This document shows, in pieces, positions 50,600 through 59,168 of a DNA stretch of 64,000 bases (positions are counted from its first letter, which is position 1; each line of letters begins with the position of its first letter). Source of the DNA: Mesorhizobium ciceri biovar biserrulae WSM1271 (GTDB lineage Bacteria > Pseudomonadota > Alphaproteobacteria > Rhizobiales > Rhizobiaceae); NCBI RefSeq assembly GCF_000185905.1, contig NC_014923.1, positions 3,371,501 to 3,435,500 on the forward strand, read 5' to 3'. The notes under the pieces are model-generated. The model saw only the letters and a program-made list of their open reading frames with translations. It made no database searches and had not been told where the DNA came from. A program made the position numbers and the translations under genes.

Positions 50600-52089
50600 T
50601 TCCGTTTTTCAGTTTGGGCCTGTCGGTAGGCCTCGGCGATACCGGCCGGCCCGAGCCTTGTCAGGCAAGCGGCGGCGGTTTCACCTTGATATCGTGTGCT
50701 GCGGATCATCGCCGCGACGCGGCCGATGCCGCGCGCGGCGTCATAGCCCGGCCTGTAGCCGGCAGGAAGGGCCTTTGCCGTCGCGTTCACGACAAGTCCG
50801 GCTCCATTTTCGCCGCCGACGATCGTCAGCGCTGCCGGACCGGGGTGGGCGCAGCCTTTGGCACAGCCGGAAATGTGAAGGGTGAAGTCGAGGATGTCGG
50901 CTGTTTCAGCGGCTATCGTCTCGGCGATGTCGCGTGTGGCGATGCGGCCGGAGGCGCAGGCCGGCATGCCCGGGCAAGCGGCAATGCGCGTGCGCGGGTC
51001 GGCGGGGGCGATGACGAAGCCGAGGGTGGCGGCTGTGTGCTGGAGGGGGCGGTTGGCGGCGGTTGGCTGACCGAGGAAGAGCAGGGCGCGACCGGGGGCG
51101 AGGCGGATTTCGGTTGTACCGAGGGTGAGGGCGTGTTGGGCGAGGGCGATGATGTTGTCCGCCGGCATGCTGCCGTAGGGCAGGGCGATGCCGAGGGCGG
51201 TGGCATGGCCGGCTAAGGGGAAAAGGCCGATGGGTTTGCGCGAGGCGCCCCCCTTTGCCCTGCCGGACATCTCCCCCTCTAGGGGGGAGATTACGCCGTC
51301 ACCGATGGTTTCGCCAATCTCCGGTGCTGTTAAGGAAAAGCCGGCGTCGAAGCTGCCAATCTCCCCCCCTGAGGGGGAGATGTCCGGCAGGACAGAGGGG
51401 GGCGCCTCGCGCAAACTCGTCGAGCACAGCCAACCCGCCAAAGACACTAATTGCCTCTCCGATAAATCCCTTGCGTGGGCCTCGCGGCCTTTCTCTGCAA
51501 CCATCCTTAGAGCTGCAACGGCAATATCGCGCGCCGCACCTTGATCGGCAAACGCCAGCGGCCTCGCATTCCTCCCGTCACCCGCGACAGACACGCGCCA
51601 CCGAACTCCCGCATCGGTGCGCGTTGCAGCAAGCCGCACGTCGGCCGTGACCGCATCCATGGCGAGTTGCCCGCAGCCGTCCACGACGACCGACACCTTC
51701 GGCCCTAGGCGTTGTACGAGCCCAGCTTCTTCGATCGCAGCCCTGATACGTTCAGCCAGCGGCCGGGGATCGGCAATCTCTTGCGGATCAATGCCGGCCA
51801 GCGGCCCGGTCTCGACCGGCACGCCGGTGCGAACCGCAATATCAAGCGCATCGACCTCCGCCGCCAGCAGCGCAGCACTTTGCGCCGTCAGGCCGCGTAT
51901 CTGCAGGCTGCCGCGCGCGGTGACTTCCATGATGCCGTTGCCGTGCCGCAAGGCGGATTCGGCTAGTCCGATCAACGACTCTGGCGACATCCCCCCAGCG
52001 ACCGGGTTGAGCCGCACCAGCAGGCCGTCGCCGGTTTGCATCGGCGCCGACAAAGCCGGACAGGCGCCGCGGCGCGAGAAGGCGCTCAT
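50596..52089 (-). CDS. cobG: precorrin-3B synthase (oxygen-dependent), carrying an in-frame palindromic insertion
   Basis: 497 aa. A 4Fe-4S nitrite/sulfite-reductase-like mono-oxygenase that uses O2 to make precorrin-3B, so the pathway here is the aerobic one. The N-terminal half has GMSPESLIGLAESALRHGNG and EVTARGSLQIRGLT; the cluster cysteines are in AACPGMPACASGRIA and SGCAKGCAHPG. Between the two halves (residues ~225-286) lies an insertion not expected in the family, LREAPPSVLPDISPSGGEIG to ISPLEGEMSGRAKGGASRKP, encoded by a 181-bp inverted repeat. The frame stays open, so the protein is probably made with an extra surface loop. It overlaps cobN and cobH by 4 bp. Confidence 0.93.
   Translation of the reverse strand: MSAFSRRGACPALSAPMQTGDGLLVRLNPVAGGMSPESLIGLAESALRHGNGIMEVTARGSLQIRGLTAQSAALLAAEVDALDIAVRTGVPVETGPLAGIDPQEIADPRPLAERIRAAIEEAGLVQRLGPKVSVVVDGCGQLAMDAVTADVRLAATRTDAGVRWRVSVAGDGRNARPLAFADQGAARDIAVAALRMVAEKGREAHARDLSERQLVSLAGWLCSTSLREAPPSVLPDISPSGGEIGSFDAGFSLTAPEIGETIGDGVISPLEGEMSGRAKGGASRKPIGLFPLAGHATALGIALPYGSMPADNIIALAQHALTLGTTEIRLAPGRALLFLGQPTAANRPLQHTAATLGFVIAPADPRTRIAACPGMPACASGRIATRDIAETIAAETADILDFTLHISGCAKGCAHPGPAALTIVGGENGAGLVVNATAKALPAGYRPGYDAARGIGRVAAMIRSTRYQGETAAACLTRLGPAGIAEAYRQAQTEKRK
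51235..51415. repeat. 181-bp compound inverted-repeat element inside cobG
   Basis: Arms 51235-51292 and 51358-51415 are inverted copies matching at 54 of 58 positions. Each arm also contains its own hairpin (ATCTCCCC...GGGGAGAT). The tips read GCGCGAGGCGCCCCCC, shared with the smaller element in cobN. The middle 65 bp is unique. Both arms are open in the cobG frame. Confidence 0.85.
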
Positions 52090-55000
52090 GCCGCCACTCC
52101 AAGCGCTTCTGCCTCGGCGATCAGGGCTGCGAGATCGTCGTCGATGGAATTGCGCAAGGGGTGCCAGAGACTACGCCGGCGCGCCGACAGGAAGCGTTCG
52201 GCAATGATTTTTGCCGCGGCGGGGTTCTCGCGCAGGATGAAGGCGCGGACCATGGGATCGCCTAGATAGGCATCATGAACCGCCTCGATCAGCGTTCCCG
52301 AAATGGCGTGCGTGGTTTCGGCGAAGCCAATCAGCCGGTCGACGGTTTCGGCGAATTCCGAGGCGCCGCGCGGGCCGTGGCGCATCTGGCCTGATATGAA
52401 GCGTGGATTGACGGCGCGGGCACGCACGACGCGCGCTACGGCCTCACTGATCGAGCGTGGCTTCGGCTTTTGCGGGTCCGTGGTGTCGAGCACGATGACG
52501 TCGGCATTCCTGCCGAGCGCCGCAACTGCTGCGGAAAAGCCGCCGATGAAGGCGACATCGGCGGAGCCCTCGAGGATGTCGCGGCCGGGGTCGTCGCCGG
52601 TGTGGACGAGAAGATCGGCTTCGGCGATGCGGCCCTCGAAGGCGCCGGGTGCGGAGATGCCTTCGCCCCCGGCGCCGCCATAGGCGTGCGATGTAGCGTC
52701 GAGATAGGCGCGGCCGATTTCGTCGCGCGCGCTCCAGTTGCCGGAGGACAAGATATCCTCGACGCCGGCGCCGTATGTGCCCGGCGAGGTGCCGAAAATG
52801 CGCGGGCTGATCTTGCCGTCGGCGCGGGTCTTGGCCGCGAGCGGGTTTTCCGAATCCTCCTCGTCGCGCGCGGCAACCGCGTTGGCTGCGGCATCGATCA
52901 GCGCGATTTGGGTCGGGAACATGTCGCGGAACAGGCCGGATATGCGCCAGGTGACATCGACGCGCGGACGGCCCAGCATGGCCGGCGGCAGCACTTCGAT
53001 GCCGGTGATGCGGCCGGTCGCCGAATCCCATTGCGGCCGGCAGCCCATCAGCGCCAGGCCTTGAGCGATCTCCTCGCCGCCGGTGCGCAGCGATGCCGAG
53101 CCCCAGAGATCGATGACCAGCGAGCGTGGCCAGTCGCCATGCGACTGCATGTAGCCGCGCACGACTTCCTCCGCCGCTGCCCTGCCCAGATCATAGGCGG
53201 TCGGCGTCGGCATGGTGCGCGGGTCCGAGGTGAACAAATTGCGGCCGGTAGGCAAGACGTCCGAGCGGCCGCGCATAGGCGCGCCGGCCGGCCCAGCCTT
53301 GACGTGGCGGCCATCGAGCGCGGCGAGCAGCGCCGTCTTCTCGGCTTCAGCACTTTGCCGGCGCATGGCGTCCGGCTCATCCTCCGGAGCGCGGCCATAG
53401 ATATGCAGCCCGTCCTTGATGGCGAAATCCTTGAGGTCGCAGAGCCAGGCATCGATGCGGCGCAAGGCCTCGTCGGGCGCGTCGGTTCTGGCAACGCCGG
53501 CTTCAGAGGCGAGACCGGTTTTTTGCGCGGTGTCGACGATCAGTTTCGCCAGTCGGTCACGGCGGCGACGGTCGAGCCCGTCGGCCTGGGCATATTCATC
53601 GACCAGCCGCTCGAGCTTGTGCTGGTTTTCGTCCAGCCCGGCGCCGGTCAGCGGTGGCGGCAAATGGCCAAGGGTGACGGCGGCAATGCGCCGCTTGGCC
53701 TGCGCCGCTTCGCCCGGGTTGGAGACGATGAAGGGATAGATGACGGGCAGGGGACCGGTGACGATCTCCGGAAAGCAGTTTTCCGACAGAGCAACGGTTT
53801 TGCCCGGCAGCCATTCAAGCGTGCCATGGGCGCCGACATGGACCAGCGCGTGAACGCCGAGCGACTTGCGCAGCCAGAGGCCGAAGGCGATCAGCGCATG
53901 GCGCGGGGGCAGCGTCGGGTCGTGGTAGTCGGCGCGGCGGTCGACGGAGCAGCCGCGGTCGGGGGCGAGGGCGATGGTGACGTTGCCGAAGGTGGCGGCG
54001 CGGAAGGGGAAACGTGCAGTGGTCGGTCGCGAAGGTTGGCGCGAGGCGCCCCCCTCCGGTAGAACAGAGGGGGGCGCCTCGCGCAAACCTGTCTCGTCTT
54101 CTGCCTTCCCCCAAGCAGCCTCGACTGCAGCAATTGCACCTGTCGGCAATTCCGTCGAAAGAGCGAGATAATCGTCCAGCCCCAACCCGTCGGCACTCCG
54201 CTCAAGCAAATCCAGCAACCCACGCGGCGTCTCCGGAATTCCCTCAACCACATAGCCCTGCTCCTTCAGGTCATGCAGCATGGCGAGCACGCTGGACGGC
54301 ACGTCGAGGCCCACGGCGTAGCCGGTGCGGCCAGGAGCGCTAGGGTAATCCGGGATCAGGATGGCCAGCTTGCGCCCGGCGCGGGGCGTCTCCTGCAACT
54401 TGATGAAGGCCGCGACGCGGTCAGCGACCTGCGCCACGCGATCCGGTTCCGGCCGGTTGGCGAAGGCGCGGTGGCCGAGTGCGGGATCGGTCTCGGTCTC
54501 GCCCTTGAAGGAAATGGCGCCGGCGAGGACGCGGCCGTCGAGTTCGGGCAGCACGACGTGCATGGCGAGGTCGGCGGGTGCCAGGCCACGCTGGTTGTTT
54601 TGCCAGATGTCGCGGCGGGTGGTGGCGACGATGACCTGGAAGACAGGCACGCCGGCGCGGTCGAACAGCGTTTCGATGCCGGGTTCGGCGCCTGAGGCGA
54701 AGGCGGTCGCGGTGATGATGGCGGCGGGCTTCAGCGCCGTCAGTGCTGTTTCCACGAAGGCGAGGGAGGTTGGGTCCTTGAGGCTGGAGACGAAGATCGG
54801 GACTGGGTCGATGCCGCGCTGCCGCAGCGCTTCAACAAGCGCATCGATGGGCGCGACATCGGCGGCCAGCAGCATCGAGCGATAGAACAGGATGGGGATG
54901 ATAGGAGCGTTGGCGTTGTAAGCGCCAGCATTCGATAAGTCCGGCTTCTCTACAACTCCACTTCCAGGCACGTAAAAACCAGCTTTCGGCACCACCACCG

Positions 55001-55511
55001 GGCCGATAACTTCCGCATCCGACCCCGCCAGCCGCGCCAACCTCCGCACCAGCGCGCCCATATTCGCCGGGCCGCCCTCGCGGAAATAGTCGAGCAGAGC
55101 GTCAAGTTCTTGGCGCGGCAGCGTCGAGGCTTCGATCAGGCGCAGATCCTCGTCGCGGCATTCGCCGGGCAGCAGCGCCAGTTTTATGCCGCGTTCGCGG
55201 GCGGTCGAGGCAAGCTGGTCGCAGCCGTAGCGCCACCAGTCGTAGCCGCCGAGGATGCGCACGAGGATGATCTTGGCATGGCGGGCGACGCGGTCGACCC
55301 AGAGGTCGACGGACATGGGATGGCGCAGGTCGCGCAGTGCGGACAGCCGCATCGAGGGCAGGCGGCCGGCATCGGTCCTCCACGCCGCCGCCAGTCCGGC
55401 GAGGTCGCTGTCGGTGAAGGACAGGGCCACGATATCCGCCGGCGTCTGCCGCAGATCGACCGGCTCGGCGAGGTCGTCGAGCGAGGCGGATGTCGTGGTT
55501 AGGATGTGCAT
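52086..55511 (-). CDS. cobN: cobaltochelatase, CobN subunit, carrying a small palindromic insertion
   Basis: 1141 aa. The large subunit of the ATP-dependent aerobic chelatase that inserts cobalt into hydrogenobyrinate a,c-diamide; its CobS and CobT chelatase partners are not in the window. Family motifs include PANMGALVRRLA, AGFYVPGSG, FYRSMLLAADVAPIDALVEALRQRG, VGAHGTLEWLPGKTVALS, RISGLFRDMFPTQIALIDAA, and the C-terminal RNPRFISGQMRHGPRGASEFAETVD-like segment. Residues ~474-494 (GLREAPPSVLPEGGASRQPS) come from a 46-bp palindrome and look inserted. It is somewhat shorter than P. denitrificans CobN (1275 aa), but both ends look intact. It overlaps cobG by 4 bp. Confidence 0.93.
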   Translation of the reverse strand: MHILTTTSASLDDLAEPVDLRQTPADIVALSFTDSDLAGLAAAWRTDAGRLPSMRLSALRDLRHPMSVDLWVDRVARHAKIILVRILGGYDWWRYGCDQLASTARERGIKLALLPGECRDEDLRLIEASTLPRQELDALLDYFREGGPANMGALVRRLARLAGSDAEVIGPVVVPKAGFYVPGSGVVEKPDLSNAGAYNANAPIIPILFYRSMLLAADVAPIDALVEALRQRGIDPVPIFVSSLKDPTSLAFVETALTALKPAAIITATAFASGAEPGIETLFDRAGVPVFQVIVATTRRDIWQNNQRGLAPADLAMHVVLPELDGRVLAGAISFKGETETDPALGHRAFANRPEPDRVAQVADRVAAFIKLQETPRAGRKLAILIPDYPSAPGRTGYAVGLDVPSSVLAMLHDLKEQGYVVEGIPETPRGLLDLLERSADGLGLDDYLALSTELPTGAIAAVEAAWGKAEDETGLREAPPSVLPEGGASRQPSRPTTARFPFRAATFGNVTIALAPDRGCSVDRRADYHDPTLPPRHALIAFGLWLRKSLGVHALVHVGAHGTLEWLPGKTVALSENCFPEIVTGPLPVIYPFIVSNPGEAAQAKRRIAAVTLGHLPPPLTGAGLDENQHKLERLVDEYAQADGLDRRRRDRLAKLIVDTAQKTGLASEAGVARTDAPDEALRRIDAWLCDLKDFAIKDGLHIYGRAPEDEPDAMRRQSAEAEKTALLAALDGRHVKAGPAGAPMRGRSDVLPTGRNLFTSDPRTMPTPTAYDLGRAAAEEVVRGYMQSHGDWPRSLVIDLWGSASLRTGGEEIAQGLALMGCRPQWDSATGRITGIEVLPPAMLGRPRVDVTWRISGLFRDMFPTQIALIDAAANAVAARDEEDSENPLAAKTRADGKISPRIFGTSPGTYGAGVEDILSSGNWSARDEIGRAYLDATSHAYGGAGGEGISAPGAFEGRIAEADLLVHTGDDPGRDILEGSADVAFIGGFSAAVAALGRNADVIVLDTTDPQKPKPRSISEAVARVVRARAVNPRFISGQMRHGPRGASEFAETVDRLIGFAETTHAISGTLIEAVHDAYLGDPMVRAFILRENPAAAKIIAERFLSARRRSLWHPLRNSIDDDLAALIAEAEALGVAA
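54039..54084. repeat. 46-bp palindromic element inside cobN
   Basis: GCGCGAGGCGCCCCCCTC (54039-54056) and its exact reverse complement (54067-54084) surround a 10-nt loop; the flanks GGTTG/AAACC extend the arms by 5 bp with one mismatch. The right half (54056-54088) matches the right arm tip of the cobG element at all but two positions, so this looks like an internally deleted relative. Confidence 0.8.
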
Positions 55512-55529
55512 CGCAATCCGTGTCCGAAA

Positions 55530-56573
55530 TCAGCCGGCGAGTATACGCTCGATCGCCGGGCGGTTCAGCCCCTTCAGGCCGATGACGACGAGGCGCGAAC
55601 GGCGGTCGTCCTGCGCGGTCCAGGCGCGGTCATAGTAATGATTGACGCGCGGCCCGACGGCCTGCAGCAAGAGCCGCATCGGCTTGCCGCCGACCTCGAC
55701 GAAGCCTTTTACGCGCAGCACGTTCTCTTCTTCGGCGACCGTGGCGACACGCTTTGCCAGCTCGTCCGGATTGGCGATCGAGGCAATGTCGACGATGAAC
55801 GTGTCGAAGTCGTCATGCTCGTGGTCGAATGCGCCGTCATGATGGGACTTGCGGTTTTCGATGTCGTCCTCGACGGCGAGACCGAGCCCGAGCAGCACCG
55901 AGGGATCGACCTTGCCATGCGAGGTCGGCACGATCTTCACCGCGCGGGCGGAGTGTTCGCCAATGATGGCATTGGCGCGGGCGGTGCCGGCGGCGTCCAT
56001 CAGGTCGCTCTTCGACAGGATGATCAGGTCGGCGCAGGCGATCTGGTCCTCGAACAGTTCTTCCACCGGATCGTCGTGGTCGAGCGTCTCGTCCCCGGCG
56101 CGCTGCGCCTGGAGGGCCTCCATGTCGTTGGCGACGCGGCCTTCGGCCAATGCCGGTCCGTCGACCACGGCGATGACGCCATCGACGGTCACCCGGCTTT
56201 TCACGCTCGGCCACTGAAAGGCCTGGACCAGCGGCTTGGGCAGTGCCAGGCCCGAGGTTTCGATCAGGATATGGTCGACCTTCGGCGTCAGCGACAGGAT
56301 TTGGTCGAGCGCCGGGACGAAATCATCGGCGACAGTGCAGCAGATACAGCCATTGGCCAGTTCTACGATGTTTTCCTCGGGGCAGGTGTCGATACCGCAT
56401 CCCTTGAGGATCTCGCCATCGATGCCGATGTCGCCGAATTCGTTGACGATGATGGCGATGCGCTTGCCGCCGGCGTTTTCCAGGAGATGGCGGACCAGCG
56501 TCGTCTTGCCGGCGCCGAGGAAGCCGGTGACGACGGTGCAGGGAACGCGGGATACGGAAGTGGTCATGGTCAA
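55530..56573 (-). CDS. cobW: CobW-family GTP-dependent metal chaperone
   Basis: 347 aa. A COG0523 GTPase thought to deliver cobalt for cobalamin synthesis. Walker A GFLGAGKTT (17-25), the metal site CxCC in NGCICCTV (Cys76, Cys78, Cys79), SKSDLMD as the guanine motif and a His/Asp-rich stretch (HHDGAFDHEHDDFD, about 224-237) before the C-terminal CobW_C domain (RVKGFVEVGGKPMRLLLQAVGPRVNHYY). It overlaps the upstream DUF1636 gene by 4 bp and lies 18 bp ahead of cobN in a riboswitch-led operon, which supports a cobalt role over zinc. Confidence 0.93.
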   Translation of the reverse strand: MTMTTSVSRVPCTVVTGFLGAGKTTLVRHLLENAGGKRIAIIVNEFGDIGIDGEILKGCGIDTCPEENIVELANGCICCTVADDFVPALDQILSLTPKVDHILIETSGLALPKPLVQAFQWPSVKSRVTVDGVIAVVDGPALAEGRVANDMEALQAQRAGDETLDHDDPVEELFEDQIACADLIILSKSDLMDAAGTARANAIIGEHSARAVKIVPTSHGKVDPSVLLGLGLAVEDDIENRKSHHDGAFDHEHDDFDTFIVDIASIANPDELAKRVATVAEEENVLRVKGFVEVGGKPMRLLLQAVGPRVNHYYDRAWTAQDDRRSRLVVIGLKGLNRPAIERILAG

Positions 56574-56998
56574 TCCTTCAGCATGTCGATGGGTGGAATG
56601 CGGGCCACGAGGCCGCGCTTGAGGCTATCGGGGCGGCCACGCCACGGGATCAGGCCATCTTTCGAGGTGGCGAAGAGCTTTGCGCCTGTCACGAGGTCGG
56701 CGCCGCTGGTCGCGGTCAGGTCGCCGAAGACATAGCTCCAGCAGCCGTCGCGCAGGATCGCGGCGCTGAGGCGCCGCTTGCAATTGCCAAGGCATTCGAC
56801 GCTGCGGATGCGGATATCGTCGCCAGCGGCGGCGCGGCGCGTGTCGTCCGTCAGCAACTCGCCGGCGCGGGGATGAGCGTCGGAGCCGGTCTCATTGCGG
56901 CAGGAGCCGCAGACGATGATGGTGACGCCGGCCAAGGCATCATCATGGCCGGACGAAATATCCGCTGTGCCAGCCGAAAAACTGCTGTCGTGGTCCAA
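56570..56998 (-). CDS. DUF1636 family, thioredoxin-like 2Fe-2S ferredoxin candidate
   Basis: 142 aa. Four cysteines, Cys30-x2-Cys33 (IIVCGSCRNETG) and Cys69-x3-Cys73 (VECLGNCKRR), are spaced like a thioredoxin-fold 2Fe-2S protein, and the family is often found beside cobW/cobN. It could be an electron carrier or metal handler for the pathway; this is not proven. The start is TTG 56998: AAGGAG lies 8 bp upstream and abuts a hairpin, and no ATG is available before the conserved part. It is the first gene after the cobalamin riboswitch. Confidence 0.83.
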   Translation of the reverse strand: MDHDSSFSAGTADISSGHDDALAGVTIIVCGSCRNETGSDAHPRAGELLTDDTRRAAAGDDIRIRSVECLGNCKRRLSAAILRDGCWSYVFGDLTATSGADLVTGAKLFATSKDGLIPWRGRPDSLKRGLVARIPPIDMLKD

Positions 56999-57004
56999 AG
57001 ATCG

Positions 57005-57236
57005 GGCTCCTTGCCCGGAAACCCGCCGGGCGATCGGATTCTACAGTCGCAGACGGCAGGTCTCCTGGCTCGCGAGTCATCGCCTTGGGTAGCCGCCTTC
57101 CCGGGAATTCCCAGTGGTTTTCGGCCTTGGCTCTTCGCTTACAGTTGCGGGGACAGCCGCGGATTTGGGATTTTGCCCGGCACCGCATTCCCTCTTAGCC
57201 CTTGCCGTTGCGGGCAAGGGACCATCTGGAACCGGA
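57005..57236 (-). promoter_or_regulatory. cobalamin riboswitch with expression-platform hairpin
   Basis: On the minus strand the B12 box AGCCAGGAGACCTGCC (57055-57070) and the upstream conserved parts (CGGTGCC, CCGCGGCTGTCCCCGCAA, ACCACTGG) are in the right order over ~57045-57236. Downstream, GCCCGG and CCGGGC (57013-57031) form a hairpin directly touching the AAGGAG ribosome site (57007-57012) of the DUF1636 gene. Cobalamin binding should block translation or transcription of the cob operon. Confidence 0.9.
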
Positions 57237-57271
57237 TTTAGGCTTTTGCGGGCGGCGGTGTCAACGCGAGC

Positions 57272-58471
57272 TTACGACACGGCTATGTCGGCCAGCGCCG
57301 CGCCCAAATCGCCGGCAGGCGTCACTTCGATGCGTTCGAGCCCGAGCCAACCTTGCATCTGCTTCAATTCCTCGAACAGCTCCGCAGCGGTTTCAGGCGG
57401 CGCACCGGGCTCGGCATAGGCCGCATGGACCCGCAGTATGCTGGCCGGGCGATCGGCCTTGAGGTCGATGCGCGCCACGATCCGGTCGCCGAGCAGGAAC
57501 GGCAGGACATAATAGCCATACTGCCGCTTGTCGGCCGGTGTGTAGATCTCGATGCGGTAGTGGAAATCGAACAGCCGCTCGGTGCGCGAGCGCTCGAAGA
57601 CGACCGGATCGAAGGGTGCCAGCAAGGCGCGGGCCCCGACTTTGCGCGGCAGACGGGCGTCCCGGTGAAGATACGCCGGCTTGTCCCAGCCTTCGACACG
57701 CACCGGCAGCAACTCGCCCGTTTGAACCAGTTCCTCCAACCGGCCTTTCATATCGGCCGGCGACAGGCGGAAATAGTCGCGCAAATCGCCTGAAGTCGCC
57801 ACGCCGTGGGCGCGGGCGGAAATGCGCAGCAATTCGCGGTGCGCGTCCTCAGGCGTCGGCACCGGCAGATCGAGGATCGCCTGCGGCAGCACGCGCTCGG
57901 GCAGGTCATAGAAGCGCTCGAAACCGCGGCGGTGCGCCGTGGTGATGCGGCCGGCCCAGAACAGCCATTCGAAGGCGTGTTTGGCATGGCTCCAGCCCCA
58001 CCAGCCGCCCGAACCTTTCTGGCCCTCCAGCGCGGAAGCGGCGATCGGGCCGCGCTCGGCGACCTCGCGGTAGATCTCTTCGATGTAGGCGGCGTGCTCG
58101 CGGCCCCATTTGGCGAGACCCAGATACATTTCCTCGCCCCGCTCGGCGCGCTGCATGCGCCAGCGCATCAGCGGGTATGTCTCGACCGGCAGGAAGGAGG
58201 CCTCGTGCGCCCAATATTCGAAAACCATGCGCTTGCGCGTCACGGCCGCGTTGTCGAGCAGCGAGAACGGGTAGGGGCCAAGGCGCGAATAGAGCGGCAT
58301 ATAATGAGCGCGCACCACCGCGCTGACGGAATCGATCTGCAACAGGCCGGTGCGGGAGAGGGTGCGGGCAAAATGCCGGCGGTCGGGCGTGCCGGTCGGG
58401 CGAGGATCGAGGAACCCCTGGGCGGCAAGGGCGATGCGCCGGGCCATCGGGAGCGAGATCTTTTCCTTCAT
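57272..58471 (-). CDS. YcaQ/AlkZ-like winged-helix DNA glycosylase family protein
   Basis: 399 aa. It resembles the HTH_42 family (E. coli YcaQ, Streptomyces AlkZ), which unhooks interstrand crosslinks: LPMARRIALAAQGFLDPRP at the start, GLLQIDSVSAVVRAHYMPLYSRLGPY, EYWAHEASFLPVETYPLMRWRM, and the C-terminal ARALLAPFDPVVFERSRTERLFDFHYRIEIYTPADKRQYGYYVLPFLLGDRIVARIDLKADR (given by position, ~300-360). The catalytic QxQ/QxD-type motif is seen as LQIDSVS (Gln-Ile-Asp). ATG 58471 (MKEKISLPMARR) is preferred. It is a single gene between the riboswitch and nuoA. Confidence 0.85.
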   Translation of the reverse strand: MKEKISLPMARRIALAAQGFLDPRPTGTPDRRHFARTLSRTGLLQIDSVSAVVRAHYMPLYSRLGPYPFSLLDNAAVTRKRMVFEYWAHEASFLPVETYPLMRWRMQRAERGEEMYLGLAKWGREHAAYIEEIYREVAERGPIAASALEGQKGSGGWWGWSHAKHAFEWLFWAGRITTAHRRGFERFYDLPERVLPQAILDLPVPTPEDAHRELLRISARAHGVATSGDLRDYFRLSPADMKGRLEELVQTGELLPVRVEGWDKPAYLHRDARLPRKVGARALLAPFDPVVFERSRTERLFDFHYRIEIYTPADKRQYGYYVLPFLLGDRIVARIDLKADRPASILRVHAAYAEPGAPPETAAELFEELKQMQGWLGLERIEVTPAGDLGAALADIAVS

Positions 58472-58802
58472 GCAGGTATCACTTTGACGTGTTTTGACCG
58501 AGGGTCGAATGGCTGATTCCAACCCATGCTAGCAGGGTTTTGGCGGCATCCATGTCAGGAGAGAAAAGTGGAGTAAAAAGCGAAGGAAATCAAACAGGAG
58601 CGGATCGGACCAGTTTGCCGCGATATGCCGTCCAGGTCGATGTTTTGAACAAGGTTTGACTTGCTTCGCTGGAAGTGCTGCGCTAACCCTCGCCGCGTTG
58701 CAGCATAGGCCCTTAAAACGGTTCAGCGGTTAAACTGTCACGCTTCCGCATTAGGGTCCGGTGCTGTAATCAACGTGGATTGGCGCCAACGGAAAGCCGA
58801 GC
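58472..58802. other. 331-bp intergenic region upstream of nuoA
   Basis: No gene or clear hairpin is seen. It must carry the nuo promoter and that of the divergent glycosylase. TTGACT (58656-58661) is a possible -35 for nuo, but no good -10 lies at 16-18 bp; CGCTAAC follows at 20 bp. The region is AT-richer than its surroundings around 58555-58600. Confidence 0.35.
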
Positions 58803-59168
58803 ATGAACGCACTCTTGAGCTCATACCTGCCCATCGTCCTGTTCATAGGCGTGGCGCTGGTTGTCGGCCTGGCGCTGCTGGCCGCGCCCTTCCTGGTGGC
58901 CTACCGCAATCCCGATCCCGAAAAGCTTTCCGCCTACGAGTGCGGTTTCAACTCGTTCGACGACGCCCGCATGAAGTTCGACATCCGTTTCTACCTGGTG
59001 TCGATCCTGTTCATCATCTTCGACCTGGAAGTAGCCTTCCTGTTTCCGTGGGCGGTGTCGTTTTCGAAGATCGGCATGCTCGGTTTCTGGTCGATGATGG
59101 TTTTTTTGGCGGTGCTGACCATCGGCTTTGCCTATGAATGGAAAAAAGGAGCGCTGGAATGGGATTGA
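58803..59168 (+). CDS. nuoA: NADH-quinone oxidoreductase subunit A
   Basis: 121 aa. A three-helix membrane subunit of complex I, at the junction with the peripheral arm. The hallmark YECGFNSFDDARMKFDIRFYLVSILFIIFDLEVAFLFPW is present (residues ~40-80). It is the first gene of the nuo operon and overlaps nuoB by 10 bp. Confidence 0.96.
   Translation: MNALLSSYLPIVLFIGVALVVGLALLAAPFLVAYRNPDPEKLSAYECGFNSFDDARMKFDIRFYLVSILFIIFDLEVAFLFPWAVSFSKIGMLGFWSMMVFLAVLTIGFAYEWKKGALEWD

Noticed and set aside
52086..55511. cobN as a truncated or broken gene because it is shorter than P. denitrificans CobN
   Set aside because: Both termini match family expectations, the frame is continuous and 4-bp overlaps with neighbours are intact; a shorter family member is more likely.
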